Shown here: one piece after another, positions 1-8,390 of the stretch
How positions within the stretch are numbered: position 1 is the first letter of the stretch
Layout: every line of letters begins with the position of its first letter
DNA from: Phormidium tanganyikae FI6-MK23
GTDB taxonomy: Bacteria; Cyanobacteriota; Cyanobacteriia; Leptolyngbyales; Leptolyngbyaceae
DNA: 64,000 bases
Reading direction: 5' to 3'
Assembly (NCBI GenBank): GCA_019359175.1
Contig: JAHHHU010000004.1
Span: 248,001 to 312,000 of the forward strand
The notes under the pieces: generated by a model
Told to the model about the DNA's origin: nothing
Databases searched by the model: none
The model's input: the letters and a program-made list of their open reading frames with translations, nothing else
Position numbers and translations under genes: made by a program

Positions 1-1853
1 GGAAAGTGAAATTTCCAGTTCAGCCGTTCCTCTCGGTAAGCCTTGAGCTTCATGAAGGCGAGGCAGTGAGCAAATCTGCCTTTAGGAATGGGTTTCTTGG
101 TACGTTTGGCAGTAGCTTCTAGCGATCGCAAAAATGCTGCCTCAGTCCACAACTCAATCTCTAAATTCCCTAGAATTCCTGGCAAATCATAGGTTTTGTA
201 ACGATCTGCCTCATACAGTTCCGTCTCATCGTACAGTCCACACTGCAACGGACTCGACCCGCGAAAACTACAGGCATCTTCCGCGATCGGGTTACCAGTC
301 TGCTGTCCAGAAAACTGTTTCCACTCATCCGCCCAGCCAAACACCCGCCCAGCAACCGACTTTAAACTCGTATCAAAAACGGTTTCACAGGCAGCTTGAA
401 ACTTTTTTAGACTGCCCGCATACTGCTGTTGAATCGTTTTGTGGTTTAAATCAACGCACAACTTGAAGGATTGCACCGCACCCCAGCGCTTGTAGTAACC
501 TCGAAAATCATTAATCTGGCGATATTTTTCATTGATCGCCGCATTGAAGAAGGAGCGATCGTACACACCTTCAGTCAGCAAGGATGGTTTATCCCCTAAG
601 AATAATCGCTCGACTAGAAAATTGGGCACTAGGGCATAAGCCGTAAAGCCATCAAAAGGAACCTCTTGAGTGTTGCAATCGTGTCGTCCCAATCGTCCCA
701 ATCGTTGGATGAAGTTGCCCGCATCAGAGGATTCAAAAATCAGGAAATTGATTTTGAAATCAACTCCCACGTCGATCGTGCTGGTACCAAGGACTAAATC
801 AGCAGAGAGCGATCTCTCCCGCTCACTTTTTCCTGAAAGCCCAGTATTCTCGCTTGCGATTAACCCATACGGTTGCAAGAGTGCTTGAAAAAACGGGGTC
901 AATCGCTTTACTGCGGCTATCGAATTGAGAATGATTGCGCCTTTACTTCCTGGATGTTGTTGAAACTGTTGCAAAATTAATTCGGCATTGTCCTTCAACC
1001 AGATTTCAGAAGCTTTCGCTACAGGTTCCAATGAGACAAAACTCAAAGCGATCGCTCTCACCACCTGCCGCCATCCTTCAGCGTCGAGTTGCTGCTGCTG
1101 CTTTGACGTTTCTGGAAATTGGTATTTGTTTTGTTCTAATGGACTAATGACTTGACAGCGAAACCTCGCATCCTGAAATCGCTGCATCAATTTTTCATCT
1201 GGGGTTGCTGATAAGAATAAAAACTTCTTGCGTCGGTTGGTTACTTGAATTAGCAGCATGGTGTTGATCACACTTGCGATCTGTGGAGCAGCATAGACAT
1301 GAAATTCATCAAAAATAAACAAGTCAAAATCTTTATCAATCCGCCCCCAGAGCTTATCGGGGCTATCACCTTTTTGCCCTTTGAGGAGGTATGCTCCTCG
1401 ATGCAAGAAGTGAAAAATATCAGGATTCGTCAGCAAAACTTCTGATTGGCTAGTGCGTGTGGCGATCGCCGCCCCTTTACTGATGTCCTCATTCTCTGCA
1501 TAAATTTCTAACTCTGCCCCACTCAATCGTGTTACTCGTGGATCATTCGGTGGCTGAAAGTCTGCAATATATTTGCGAGTCTGGGTTTCTTGATCGCGGG
1601 CAAGCTCGTTTGTTGGGTAAAGGGCGATCGCGTTGCACTCCCCCTGAAGCACTTCTAGAAACGCTGCTAAACTTTTGCCATCACCCGTCATCGCAGTATT
1701 GAACACTACATCCACGTTCGGGTCACGGAGTGCTTTCAATGTTTCTGCTTGATGCCAGGAAAGTACCCACCCTAGAGGTAACTTAATATCCTGGGGTATT
1801 TCTAATGCAGGGCTTGAGTAAACAGGCTTGAGCGTAAGACTGTATTCCGTCAT
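1..1853 (-). CDS. cas3: Type I-D CRISPR-associated helicase Cas3 (partial, runs off left edge)
   Basis: An open frame starts at the ATG at 1853-1851 and stays open for 617 codons to the window edge, so the C-terminus is missing. It is a superfamily 2 helicase: Walker A around residues 54-61 (AMTGDGKS, Lys60), a DEFH box at 182-185, a SATP motif near 215, and a QRLGRLGRH motif VI. No HD nuclease precedes the helicase. That is the rule in type I-D systems, where the HD domain sits in Cas10d. The protein would unwind target DNA recruited by the type I-D Cascade. It is divergent from the WYL regulator at 1950, with a 96-bp intergenic region between them. The remaining cas genes and the repeat array must lie to the left, outside the window. 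Assignment to I-D rather than another I subtype rests on overall resemblance and the missing HD domain. Confidence 0.8.
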   Translation of the reverse strand, partial: MTEYSLTLKPVYSSPALEIPQDIKLPLGWVLSWHQAETLKALRDPNVDVVFNTAMTGDGKSLAAFLEVLQGECNAIALYPTNELARDQETQTRKYIADFQPPNDPRVTRLSGAELEIYAENEDISKGAAIATRTSQSEVLLTNPDIFHFLHRGAYLLKGQKGDSPDKLWGRIDKDFDLFIFDEFHVYAAPQIASVINTMLLIQVTNRRKKFLFLSATPDEKLMQRFQDARFRCQVISPLEQNKYQFPETSKQQQQLDAEGWRQVVRAIALSFVSLEPVAKASEIWLKDNAELILQQFQQHPGSKGAIILNSIAAVKRLTPFFQALLQPYGLIASENTGLSGKSERERSLSADLVLGTSTIDVGVDFKINFLIFESSDAGNFIQRLGRLGRHDCNTQEVPFDGFTAYALVPNFLVERLFLGDKPSLLTEGVYDRSFFNAAINEKYRQINDFRGYYKRWGAVQSFKLCVDLNHKTIQQQYAGSLKKFQAACETVFDTSLKSVAGRVFGWADEWKQFSGQQTGNPIAEDACSFRGSSPLQCGLYDETELYEADRYKTYDLPGILGNLEIELWTEAAFLRSLEATAKRTKKPIPKGRFAHCLAFMKLKAYREERLNWKFHF

Positions 1854-1949
1854 CGTTTTAAGGTGTACGTGACTAGTTGCGTTGTCTCTATCATGGCACC
1901 ATAATAAAAGAATGTCCAGTACAAAACGTACGTACAAATAAAGGAAGCA
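1854..1949. promoter_or_regulatory. Divergent cas3 / WYL-regulator intergenic region
   Basis: These 96 bp must hold the promoters of both divergent genes. Two GTACGT cores are visible, at 1865-1870 and 1928-1933. The second lies inside the palindrome GTACGTAC, just upstream of the AAAGGAAG ribosome-binding site of the plus-strand gene. They are plausible operator halves for the adjacent regulator, but this is inference from position and symmetry only. Confidence 0.3.
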
Positions 1950-2807
1950 ATGGGTCGTCGTGGTCAGTCAATTACTCTGTCGATTTCTGACAAAGACAAA
2001 GCGCAGTTAGAGCAGATCGCTACTGAGCAGGGGATGCTGTGGGGCGATCGCCCCAACATTTCACGCTTGGTGGAAGCGATCGCCTGCCGAGAGTTACTGC
2101 TGGGACGCAACAACGATTGGTCAGACGATCGTATTCTGGCACTTCAGCAGGCGATGCGAGCACTCACTGATACCGGGCAAATTGATGAAGTCCGGATGAT
2201 TGCCAACTTGCTCCTTGAACGAAGTGAACTGACACTGCCATTACGCAGCGAAATCGAGCACTTATTGGCAACGCCTACCATTCCCTGGCGATCAGAAGTC
2301 GATCAGTACATTCGTCGGCAGCAGCCGTTTCAGTTGACCTATCGCGATGCGGCGGATCGCCCGTGGGCGTTCACCATTCGCTATGCCAAAATCACTTTCC
2401 GGGAAAAGCGGCAATACCTAGAATGCTGGTGTGATGAAACGGAGGGCAATCAGGATTTGCCCCAATTGCAGCACAACTGGAACTTGCGGCTCGATCGGAT
2501 TCCTGCTGCTGCAATCACATCAGTTCGAGGGCAATGGCACCCCGGGCTGGATGATCTTGAGGTCGAACTCCACCTTCTCCGAGGACTTGCTTTTGCGTAT
2601 GAGTCAAAAACTGAAGATATTGCCAATGAATGGCTAACGGATAGTAATCCTCCTGTCCGTCGCGTGGTACGGAAGATTTCTAACACCTTTTGGTTCTTTC
2701 GGGAAGTGCTCCGCTATGCAGACGATTGTGTAATTGTGTCACCTGAGGGTGTGCGGGAGCGGTTTAAGCAGAAGCTACGATCGCTCTTTGAACAGTACGA
2801 ACTGTAG
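1950..2807 (+). CDS. WYL-domain transcriptional regulator next to CRISPR-Cas
   Basis: A 285-aa protein. The N-terminal ~45 residues (GRRGQSITLSISDKDKAQ...) resemble a short ribbon-helix-helix or helical DNA-binding segment. The middle and C-terminal parts match a WYL-type ligand-sensing domain followed by a WCX-like extension (FWFFREVLRYADDCVIVSPEGVRERF). An AAAGGAAG ribosome-binding site stands 2 nt before the ATG, which supports this start. WYL proteins often sit beside CRISPR-Cas operons. In Synechocystis 6803 a WYL-family protein, Sll7009, was reported as a negative regulator of the type I-D CRISPR1 locus. The same neighbourhood here suggests control of the divergent cas operon or its array. 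Family confidence is good; the regulatory target is inferred from context. Confidence 0.75.
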   Translation: MGRRGQSITLSISDKDKAQLEQIATEQGMLWGDRPNISRLVEAIACRELLLGRNNDWSDDRILALQQAMRALTDTGQIDEVRMIANLLLERSELTLPLRSEIEHLLATPTIPWRSEVDQYIRRQQPFQLTYRDAADRPWAFTIRYAKITFREKRQYLECWCDETEGNQDLPQLQHNWNLRLDRIPAAAITSVRGQWHPGLDDLEVELHLLRGLAFAYESKTEDIANEWLTDSNPPVRRVVRKISNTFWFFREVLRYADDCVIVSPEGVRERFKQKLRSLFEQYEL

Positions 2808-2835
2808 AACCAAGGTGGGTTGAGAATAGAAACTT

Positions 2836-3089
2836 GGGTAGTGCTAAACGGGTAAGGATGGCTGAAATCCTCTTTTAGCCAGAAGCTCACTGATTGACTA
2901 CCCTATGGAACAATCTAAGTATCTGCTCAAGATAGGAGCTGCGATGCTAGTCTTTCGTTAACGGTTTGGCTGTGGGGCTGCAAATGTGTGAAAAAAGCCA
3001 GGATACTTCAAGGCTGTGAGCTTAACCATATGCTCTGCAACCCCCGTAGAAAAAGAGTTATATCGATCCTTACCCGTTTAGCACTACCC
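2836..3089. mobile_element. MITE-like element with 24-bp perfect terminal inverted repeats
   Basis: The left end at 2836-2859 (beginning GGGTAGTGCTAAACGGG) is the exact reverse complement of the right end at 3066-3089, giving a 254-bp unit. Inside is one short frame (ATG near 2905, about 18 codons) but no transposase. It could be a MITE or an internal deletion derivative of a larger insertion sequence. I do not recognise the parent family, and no convincing target duplication is visible. The element fills most of the gene-free stretch 2808-3298. The remainder (3090-3298) shows nothing I can assign. Confidence 0.7.
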
Positions 3090-3298
3090 CAGACCAGAAA
3101 GCAGCCTAATGTTGCTTGAACAATTTCTATTCGCTAAAGTAACAGAAGAGGTATCATGTTTTTTTCTACGCCCTTTCTTTCAGATTTTGATCCGTTTGGC
3201 AAGCCTTATTAGGAATGGTGCAAGATCTAAGTTAGCCTAACAGGCCTTCGCAGTTTGCTCAATTCCCTGACCTAACCCCTTGAAGGGTTACCTCAAAT

Positions 3299-5773
3299 TT
3301 AACGGCTACTACTTACTGATGCTAAAACTGTTCTAAATTTACTAAATACGAACCATACAAATAAGCTCCCTAATAAACCTGCTGCTAGGCTGATTAACCA
3401 ATTGTTGATCCCTAGTATCTTAATAAGTATCGTTATAAATAACATATGTGTCATATAGATGTAGAGAGTTGATGAAGCGATCGCTTGTATGACTAGTTTA
3501 AAGAATATTGGTACGGGAATAGATCTTGTCCAGAGCAGCAACATGCCTGAAGTGAACAACCAAACTCTTTCTGAAGTTATCTCCCACATCATTGCCAGCA
3601 GGAGGGTTACCCCCGTTAAAATTACTGTCATTAATCGCTTTTCAACTCTAGATTTGGCAAAGTATAAACACCAGCCAAGAGCAAACACTCGAAAATAGCG
3701 TTCGGGTGTTCGAGAAAGGTAAAATTCAGGGGGTAATCGAAGATTATTAGAGATTTGACTGGACTGCCATAAAGACCAGGGGATGTATATCGATACACCA
3801 GCAATGAAAAGTGCAATACCAAATGAAAAAGGAGCTGATTTAGCAATGCGCTGGATGGGTTTAATGCTAAAAATAACAGCAAATATGATTATAAGCTGAA
3901 CTAAAAGGGAAATAAACCAATAGGGGAAAGGGGTTGCACTAATCGTCGCTCCTGAAAGAAAGTTATCAAATAGCAGCAGGACAGGAAGATTAATGTCTTG
4001 CTTCAATATTTGATAGGGTATCAAGATAGCCAGGTAAGGAATTAATAAATTTCTCAGTATTGGGGTAATAGATTCTAGAACTTTGCCTTGGAACAGCTTA
4101 TGTCCCTGGAAGCGGGCAAAGTTAAGACCAGATACCATCAGAATTGCAATAGCTCCCCCAAACAAATACTTCTCATAATCAAGGTGCGCATATAAAGTCG
4201 CGTGATTCAGAACAACCCCAAAAATTGCGATTGTTCTGATTAAAACATCAGTTTCAACGAATGCACTTTCCCTTTGCTGCGGAGCGATCGATTCTAGGTC
4301 CTTTAAAGTTTTACATTCCCATCGAGCAGGAGCCTCCCCCAGATATTTCTCCAACTGTACAGACATCTGAATATAGGATAAAGAATCACCCCCTAAAGAC
4401 ACAAAAGTATCATCGGATTTAATTGTTCTGCGGTTTAAAATACGGCAGAAAATAGCCCGAATTGGAGAAGTATCTTCAGGAAGAAAATCTACAGTACTTA
4501 CTTCTGGATTCTGGTCTAAAGATGATTGAGCGTGTAGTTCTGATAGCTTTTTCCGCTGAATCTTTCCTGTATCTGTTCTGGGTAAAGTTTCCACAGGTAT
4601 AACAGTAGTTGCATTGCCAGCATTAACTCCAATCTCCTGAAGAGCCTTTAGAGTGACCTCCCGTAATTCTTGTTCACCCACACCTAACTCTGGGGTGAAA
4701 GCAACCAAGAAACCATCCCCCCGAATTGGATCGGGTTTGCGACATATCGCCATGCCTTTGCCAGAGCCTAAATGGGCATAAATCTTGGCTTCTAAAGCTT
4801 CTGGGGCAACCTTTAATCCGCCACAGTTAATAACATCATCTGCTCGACCTTTATAGAATAGATGTCCATTCTCTATATGTCCTAAGTCCTTAGTTAGAAA
4901 CCAGCCATTTTGATCTTTAAGGGGAGTTTCTTGACCATTGATTAAATACCTCAGGGCTATATGATCACCCCGAATCGCAATTTGACCTTCTGGTCTTTGT
5001 TGAATTTCTACACTTCCAAGTGCCCGACCCACTGACTCTAATAGGTCCCCTTCTACCTCATGAATTTCAAGTAGCGTTGTTCGTGAGGCTTCAGTTAAAC
5101 CATAATGCTGAATAATTCGTGCTTCAGGAAATAGAATTTTCATTTCTTCTTTTTCCTGCCTACTCATGTACTGGCTACCAATTTCAATCCAACGGACCTT
5201 TCTTCCATAACGACCAATGAGATCTTTATGAGTCAGCAGCACTCGCCAAAGGCTCGGAACTGCTGAAATAGCATTAATCTCTCCCTGCTTGAGCATTTCG
5301 CTTATTTCAGATGGATTGAATCCATTACTGGGAATGAAAAATCGTCCTCCGGCTGTTGCAACTGCTCGGCAACGACCAAATCCAAACGAGTGATAGACAG
5401 GCACTCCAATGTATTCACTAATACTATGATCTAACTGCATTAGTGAGTTTAAGCGGGCTACAACATCTGTTAGATTCGTGTGAGTTAATACTACGCCCTT
5501 TGGAACACCTTCAGTTCCTGAAGTGAAAGATATTAGGGCAGGTTGATCTAAGCTGACAGGTAAGAGTTGCTGTCTCATCCATGCCTGACTATTAGTAGGT
5601 GTAATAATTTTGTCTATATTAGCTGAATCAATTCGATATTGGTCATCCTCGCCTCTAAGAGGGATGGCTATGTTGCCTTTCTCCATACAGCGAAACATAG
5701 CTTCCACGTATCCAGTATTGTTGGCAGCTACAATGCCGAATCGAATGAACCCTGTGTCAGTTAAATATTGCAT
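3299..5773 (-). CDS. Three-module enzyme: AMP-ligase, carrier protein, membrane acyltransferase
   Basis: An 824-aa protein with three parts. Residues ~1-410 are an ANL-superfamily adenylation domain with P-loop SFTSGTEGVPKGV (82-94), YGLTEASRT, a GR.DDVI hinge near 309-315 and the C-terminal catalytic lysine K404 in PRTDTGKIQRK. Residues ~430-500 form a peptidyl/acyl carrier domain with phosphopantetheine serine S464 in GGDS. Residues ~505-820 are polytopic and begin with RTIAIFGVVLNHA (His524), typical of acyltransferase-3 membrane enzymes. The N-terminus is shorter than in most ANL enzymes, so the first subdomain may be reduced. The architecture suggests that an acid is activated, loaded on the built-in carrier and moved to a sugar at the membrane. 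As the last gene of the polysaccharide cluster, 8 bp after the GT4 gene, it probably decorates the polymer. The substrate is unknown. Confidence 0.8.
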   Translation of the reverse strand: MQYLTDTGFIRFGIVAANNTGYVEAMFRCMEKGNIAIPLRGEDDQYRIDSANIDKIITPTNSQAWMRQQLLPVSLDQPALISFTSGTEGVPKGVVLTHTNLTDVVARLNSLMQLDHSISEYIGVPVYHSFGFGRCRAVATAGGRFFIPSNGFNPSEISEMLKQGEINAISAVPSLWRVLLTHKDLIGRYGRKVRWIEIGSQYMSRQEKEEMKILFPEARIIQHYGLTEASRTTLLEIHEVEGDLLESVGRALGSVEIQQRPEGQIAIRGDHIALRYLINGQETPLKDQNGWFLTKDLGHIENGHLFYKGRADDVINCGGLKVAPEALEAKIYAHLGSGKGMAICRKPDPIRGDGFLVAFTPELGVGEQELREVTLKALQEIGVNAGNATTVIPVETLPRTDTGKIQRKKLSELHAQSSLDQNPEVSTVDFLPEDTSPIRAIFCRILNRRTIKSDDTFVSLGGDSLSYIQMSVQLEKYLGEAPARWECKTLKDLESIAPQQRESAFVETDVLIRTIAIFGVVLNHATLYAHLDYEKYLFGGAIAILMVSGLNFARFQGHKLFQGKVLESITPILRNLLIPYLAILIPYQILKQDINLPVLLLFDNFLSGATISATPFPYWFISLLVQLIIIFAVIFSIKPIQRIAKSAPFSFGIALFIAGVSIYIPWSLWQSSQISNNLRLPPEFYLSRTPERYFRVFALGWCLYFAKSRVEKRLMTVILTGVTLLLAMMWEITSERVWLFTSGMLLLWTRSIPVPIFFKLVIQAIASSTLYIYMTHMLFITILIKILGINNWLISLAAGLLGSLFVWFVFSKFRTVLASVSSSR

Positions 5774-5781
5774 GAGTTCTC

Positions 5782-6966
5782 CTATAAGTGAGCTAGTACA
5801 TTCTTATAGATGTCTATCAATTGGTGATAGTTTCTTTCAGGAGTATATTTCTCATTAAAGTCTGCGTAAGCTTTTTGTCCCATTTGGGCAAGTTCCTCCG
5901 GATGAGCCAACGCCCACTTGATTTTCGCAGCTAAATCTTCTGCATCTCCTGGGCGGAATTGCAACCCATTTTGTCCGGGGTTAATTAGCTCGGCAAGGGC
6001 ACCGATTTTGGAAGCCACAACTGGAGTTCCAACTGAGAACGATTCGATTAAGACCAGCCCAAAGGTTTCATACCATTCTGATGGCACAACTACAAATTGG
6101 GCGTTTGCCATCAGTTGATATACCCTTTCTGAAGGTTGCTTACCCAGTAACTCTACACCTGGAATGTGCCGTATTTCCTCTCTAACTTGCTGAAAAAGAG
6201 GTCCATCCCCTAAAATTTTCAACTTTATCTTTCCATTCAGTTGTTTCCAGGCTGCCAGTAATGTATTAATTCCCTTTTCTTCGTAAAGACGACCAACATA
6301 GAGGGCATAAAGTTCATCACCGAAACTCGTTTGTGTTGTCTTAGAGACTTGAGATGGATACACAAAATTAGGTTTTACAAAAAGCTTGTTGGCTGGTAGC
6401 CCTCCCTGGATAAATTTCTCACGAGCAAATTCAGTTAAGCAAATATATGCATCAACACGCTCTGACCAAGTGCCTAACCAGCGATGAATAGAAGACATCG
6501 CTGCTACGGCTGCTGACCCAATGCTGCTACTGCGATAACATTTATGGATAACGCTTGACCATCCAAAGGGCTTCCCTAAACAATCTTCACAAACTCGTCC
6601 ATCTCGATAGAGCGAAGCGATCGCACACAGCAGCCGATAGTTATGCAGCGTTTGAACTAAAGGAATGCCTGCCTCGTTGCACGCGAAATGTACAGAGGGA
6701 GATAATAACGGAAAAAAATTATGAACGTGTACAATCTCAGGCTTAAACTGCAAGATAGCGTTTTCTACAAGTCGTTTGGAGCTTGGAGAATAGACAACGT
6801 TGATTGCAGCTTTTGCTTTATTGAATACTCCTTCAATTTCACGATTATCTACTTCTAAAACTTTTACCGTATGTCCTCTTGATTCAAGCAGTGTTTGCTC
6901 TGCTTGAACAACAGATTCTTCACCGCTGGGACTTTGATAACGATTGTGCAACATCAAAATTCGCAT
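5782..6966 (-). CDS. GT4-family glycosyltransferase
   Basis: A 394-aa GT-B fold enzyme. The N-terminal half begins MRILMLHNRYQSPSGEE with the typical early glycine-containing loop. The acceptor-domain signature HVHNFFPLLSP follows, and the C-terminal nucleotide-sugar domain carries the EX7E motif (ETFGLVLIE) of GT4 retaining enzymes near residue 300. It would add a sugar to the lipid-linked repeat unit on the cytoplasmic face. It lies between the glycoside hydrolase gene (4-bp gap) and the AMP-ligase fusion (8-bp gap), so all three are probably co-transcribed. Donor and acceptor cannot be told from the sequence. Confidence 0.85.
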   Translation of the reverse strand: MRILMLHNRYQSPSGEESVVQAEQTLLESRGHTVKVLEVDNREIEGVFNKAKAAINVVYSPSSKRLVENAILQFKPEIVHVHNFFPLLSPSVHFACNEAGIPLVQTLHNYRLLCAIASLYRDGRVCEDCLGKPFGWSSVIHKCYRSSSIGSAAVAAMSSIHRWLGTWSERVDAYICLTEFAREKFIQGGLPANKLFVKPNFVYPSQVSKTTQTSFGDELYALYVGRLYEEKGINTLLAAWKQLNGKIKLKILGDGPLFQQVREEIRHIPGVELLGKQPSERVYQLMANAQFVVVPSEWYETFGLVLIESFSVGTPVVASKIGALAELINPGQNGLQFRPGDAEDLAAKIKWALAHPEELAQMGQKAYADFNEKYTPERNYHQLIDIYKNVLAHL

Positions 6967-6970
6967 ACTC

Positions 6971-8269
6971 TCAATTCTCCAATAAAAGAGGTGAAGGATT
7001 AATCTGTATCACTGGAGAGGGCGGCTTAAAACTTTTTCCATATACAGTTTTAACTCGTTGAACATTCCAGCCTGGCGAAATTTCAAAAGAGGTATTTTTC
7101 TTAGCGTTCCAGACGATTCGAGCAACATTGTTGTTGCCTCTTCTCAACTCACATATCCACGTACTCTTCTCATCTGATTTACAGGAAGTCAAGACAGAAC
7201 CAACCAACCATTTCTGCACCTCAGTAAAAGCGTTAGCAACTGGTTTAGGGGTCTTACCATCGTAGTCAGTAAATCCCATGCTCCGATGACCCCACGCGTA
7301 CCAATAAACTCGATCGACACCAGCCGCCCAGGAAATAATGTAGGATCGCGCTACATATGCTGAAGCATCATCCATTGATAGTGCTGCTCCCGCCCAAAGT
7401 TCATCCTCAGGGTTTACATCTCGATTTTGAATTCGCCATCCAGTTTCTGTATCCCAAAGGGGCTTACTGGCCAAATTATACTTAGCCATCAAAGTCTTTA
7501 CTTGTTCAATGCTTAAAAGCATCACTTCTGGTTTGTCTGGTGCAACATAGAAGTGATAGCCGATGACATTAGCGTAATTTCCGCCTCCCTCTTTCAGATA
7601 GGCATCTAAATAGTTAAAAGAGTTACAACAGGGGGACATTGCTGGAGAAATGACTTTGACGAGTGGATCAATTGCCTTGAGCGTTTGGTAAGCCTCTCTA
7701 CTTAAAGCTACAAGTTGCTGAATTGATCCCGAATAGAAGCGGTTAGAATTCGGTTCATTCCAGATCTCGTAGTGTCTAACTAGTCCCTTATAACGAGTGG
7801 CAACCTGTCGGACATAATTTCGCCAGTCTTCGAGATGCTTAGGTTCAGCAGCATTGCCTTTTTCGTAAGCAGAGATTTCATCGGGTCGGGTTGAAGCCCA
7901 ATTAGGAGTTAATCCAAGCACTAACACCACTTCGGCTTTGCTCTTCTGCGCTAAAGACACGTATTGATCCAATAGTTGGAAATCCCATTTCCCCTTTTGC
8001 TTTTCTAAAGACGCCCATGTTCCTGCTGCGTCCCACGATCGCCAAGAGCCAAACGGAATCGTAGGCCACACTGCGTCATACTGCAAATTCAGAGCATGCA
8101 GGGAGAACAGAGTATTAGGAATCGGTATTGTAGAGGGTTTTAGAGTTACCTTTGTCAGCAATTGTTCCTTATATTGCTTCTTTACAAGGGGATAGCCACC
8201 CTTAAAGATGAGTAAAATTAAGGAAAAGATAATCAAACTACCTAGCGTTACTCGAAGAAATTTAGGCAT
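6971..8269 (-). CDS. Membrane-anchored glycoside hydrolase (GH39/GH5-like clan A)
   Basis: A 432-aa protein with an N-terminal membrane anchor (residues ~7-25) followed by a TIM-barrel hydrolase. The catalytic pair of clan GH-A is visible: acid/base Glu172 in HYEIWNEPN, and nucleophile Glu275 in PLWDTETGW. The layout resembles GH39-type xylosidases and related polysaccharide hydrolases. Facing the periplasm, it could trim, release or control the length of the exopolymer made by this cluster; many EPS clusters carry such an enzyme. It sits between the polymerase gene and a GT4 gene in the same orientation. The exact GH family and substrate are not determined. Confidence 0.75.
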   Translation of the reverse strand: MPKFLRVTLGSLIIFSLILLIFKGGYPLVKKQYKEQLLTKVTLKPSTIPIPNTLFSLHALNLQYDAVWPTIPFGSWRSWDAAGTWASLEKQKGKWDFQLLDQYVSLAQKSKAEVVLVLGLTPNWASTRPDEISAYEKGNAAEPKHLEDWRNYVRQVATRYKGLVRHYEIWNEPNSNRFYSGSIQQLVALSREAYQTLKAIDPLVKVISPAMSPCCNSFNYLDAYLKEGGGNYANVIGYHFYVAPDKPEVMLLSIEQVKTLMAKYNLASKPLWDTETGWRIQNRDVNPEDELWAGAALSMDDASAYVARSYIISWAAGVDRVYWYAWGHRSMGFTDYDGKTPKPVANAFTEVQKWLVGSVLTSCKSDEKSTWICELRRGNNNVARIVWNAKKNTSFEISPGWNVQRVKTVYGKSFKPPSPVIQINPSPLLLEN

Positions 8270-8310
8270 GATAAGAACGGTAGATTAGATACGATCAAGA
8301 CTTAACTATT

Positions 8311-8348
8311 AAATTAAAGGAGAACTGCTAAATTAAAGGAGAACTGCG
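8311..8348. repeat. 19-bp tandem duplication
   Basis: AAATTAAAGGAGAACTGC occurs twice head to tail (8311-8329 and 8330-8348; only the last base of the 19-bp unit differs) in the 121-bp gap between the glycoside hydrolase and polymerase genes. It is probably a replication-slippage duplication. No function is evident. Confidence 0.8.
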
Positions 8349-8390
8349 ATTTGCAGCCAAAGAAAGCAGAAAAGTTATCTGTTTCGGGCT

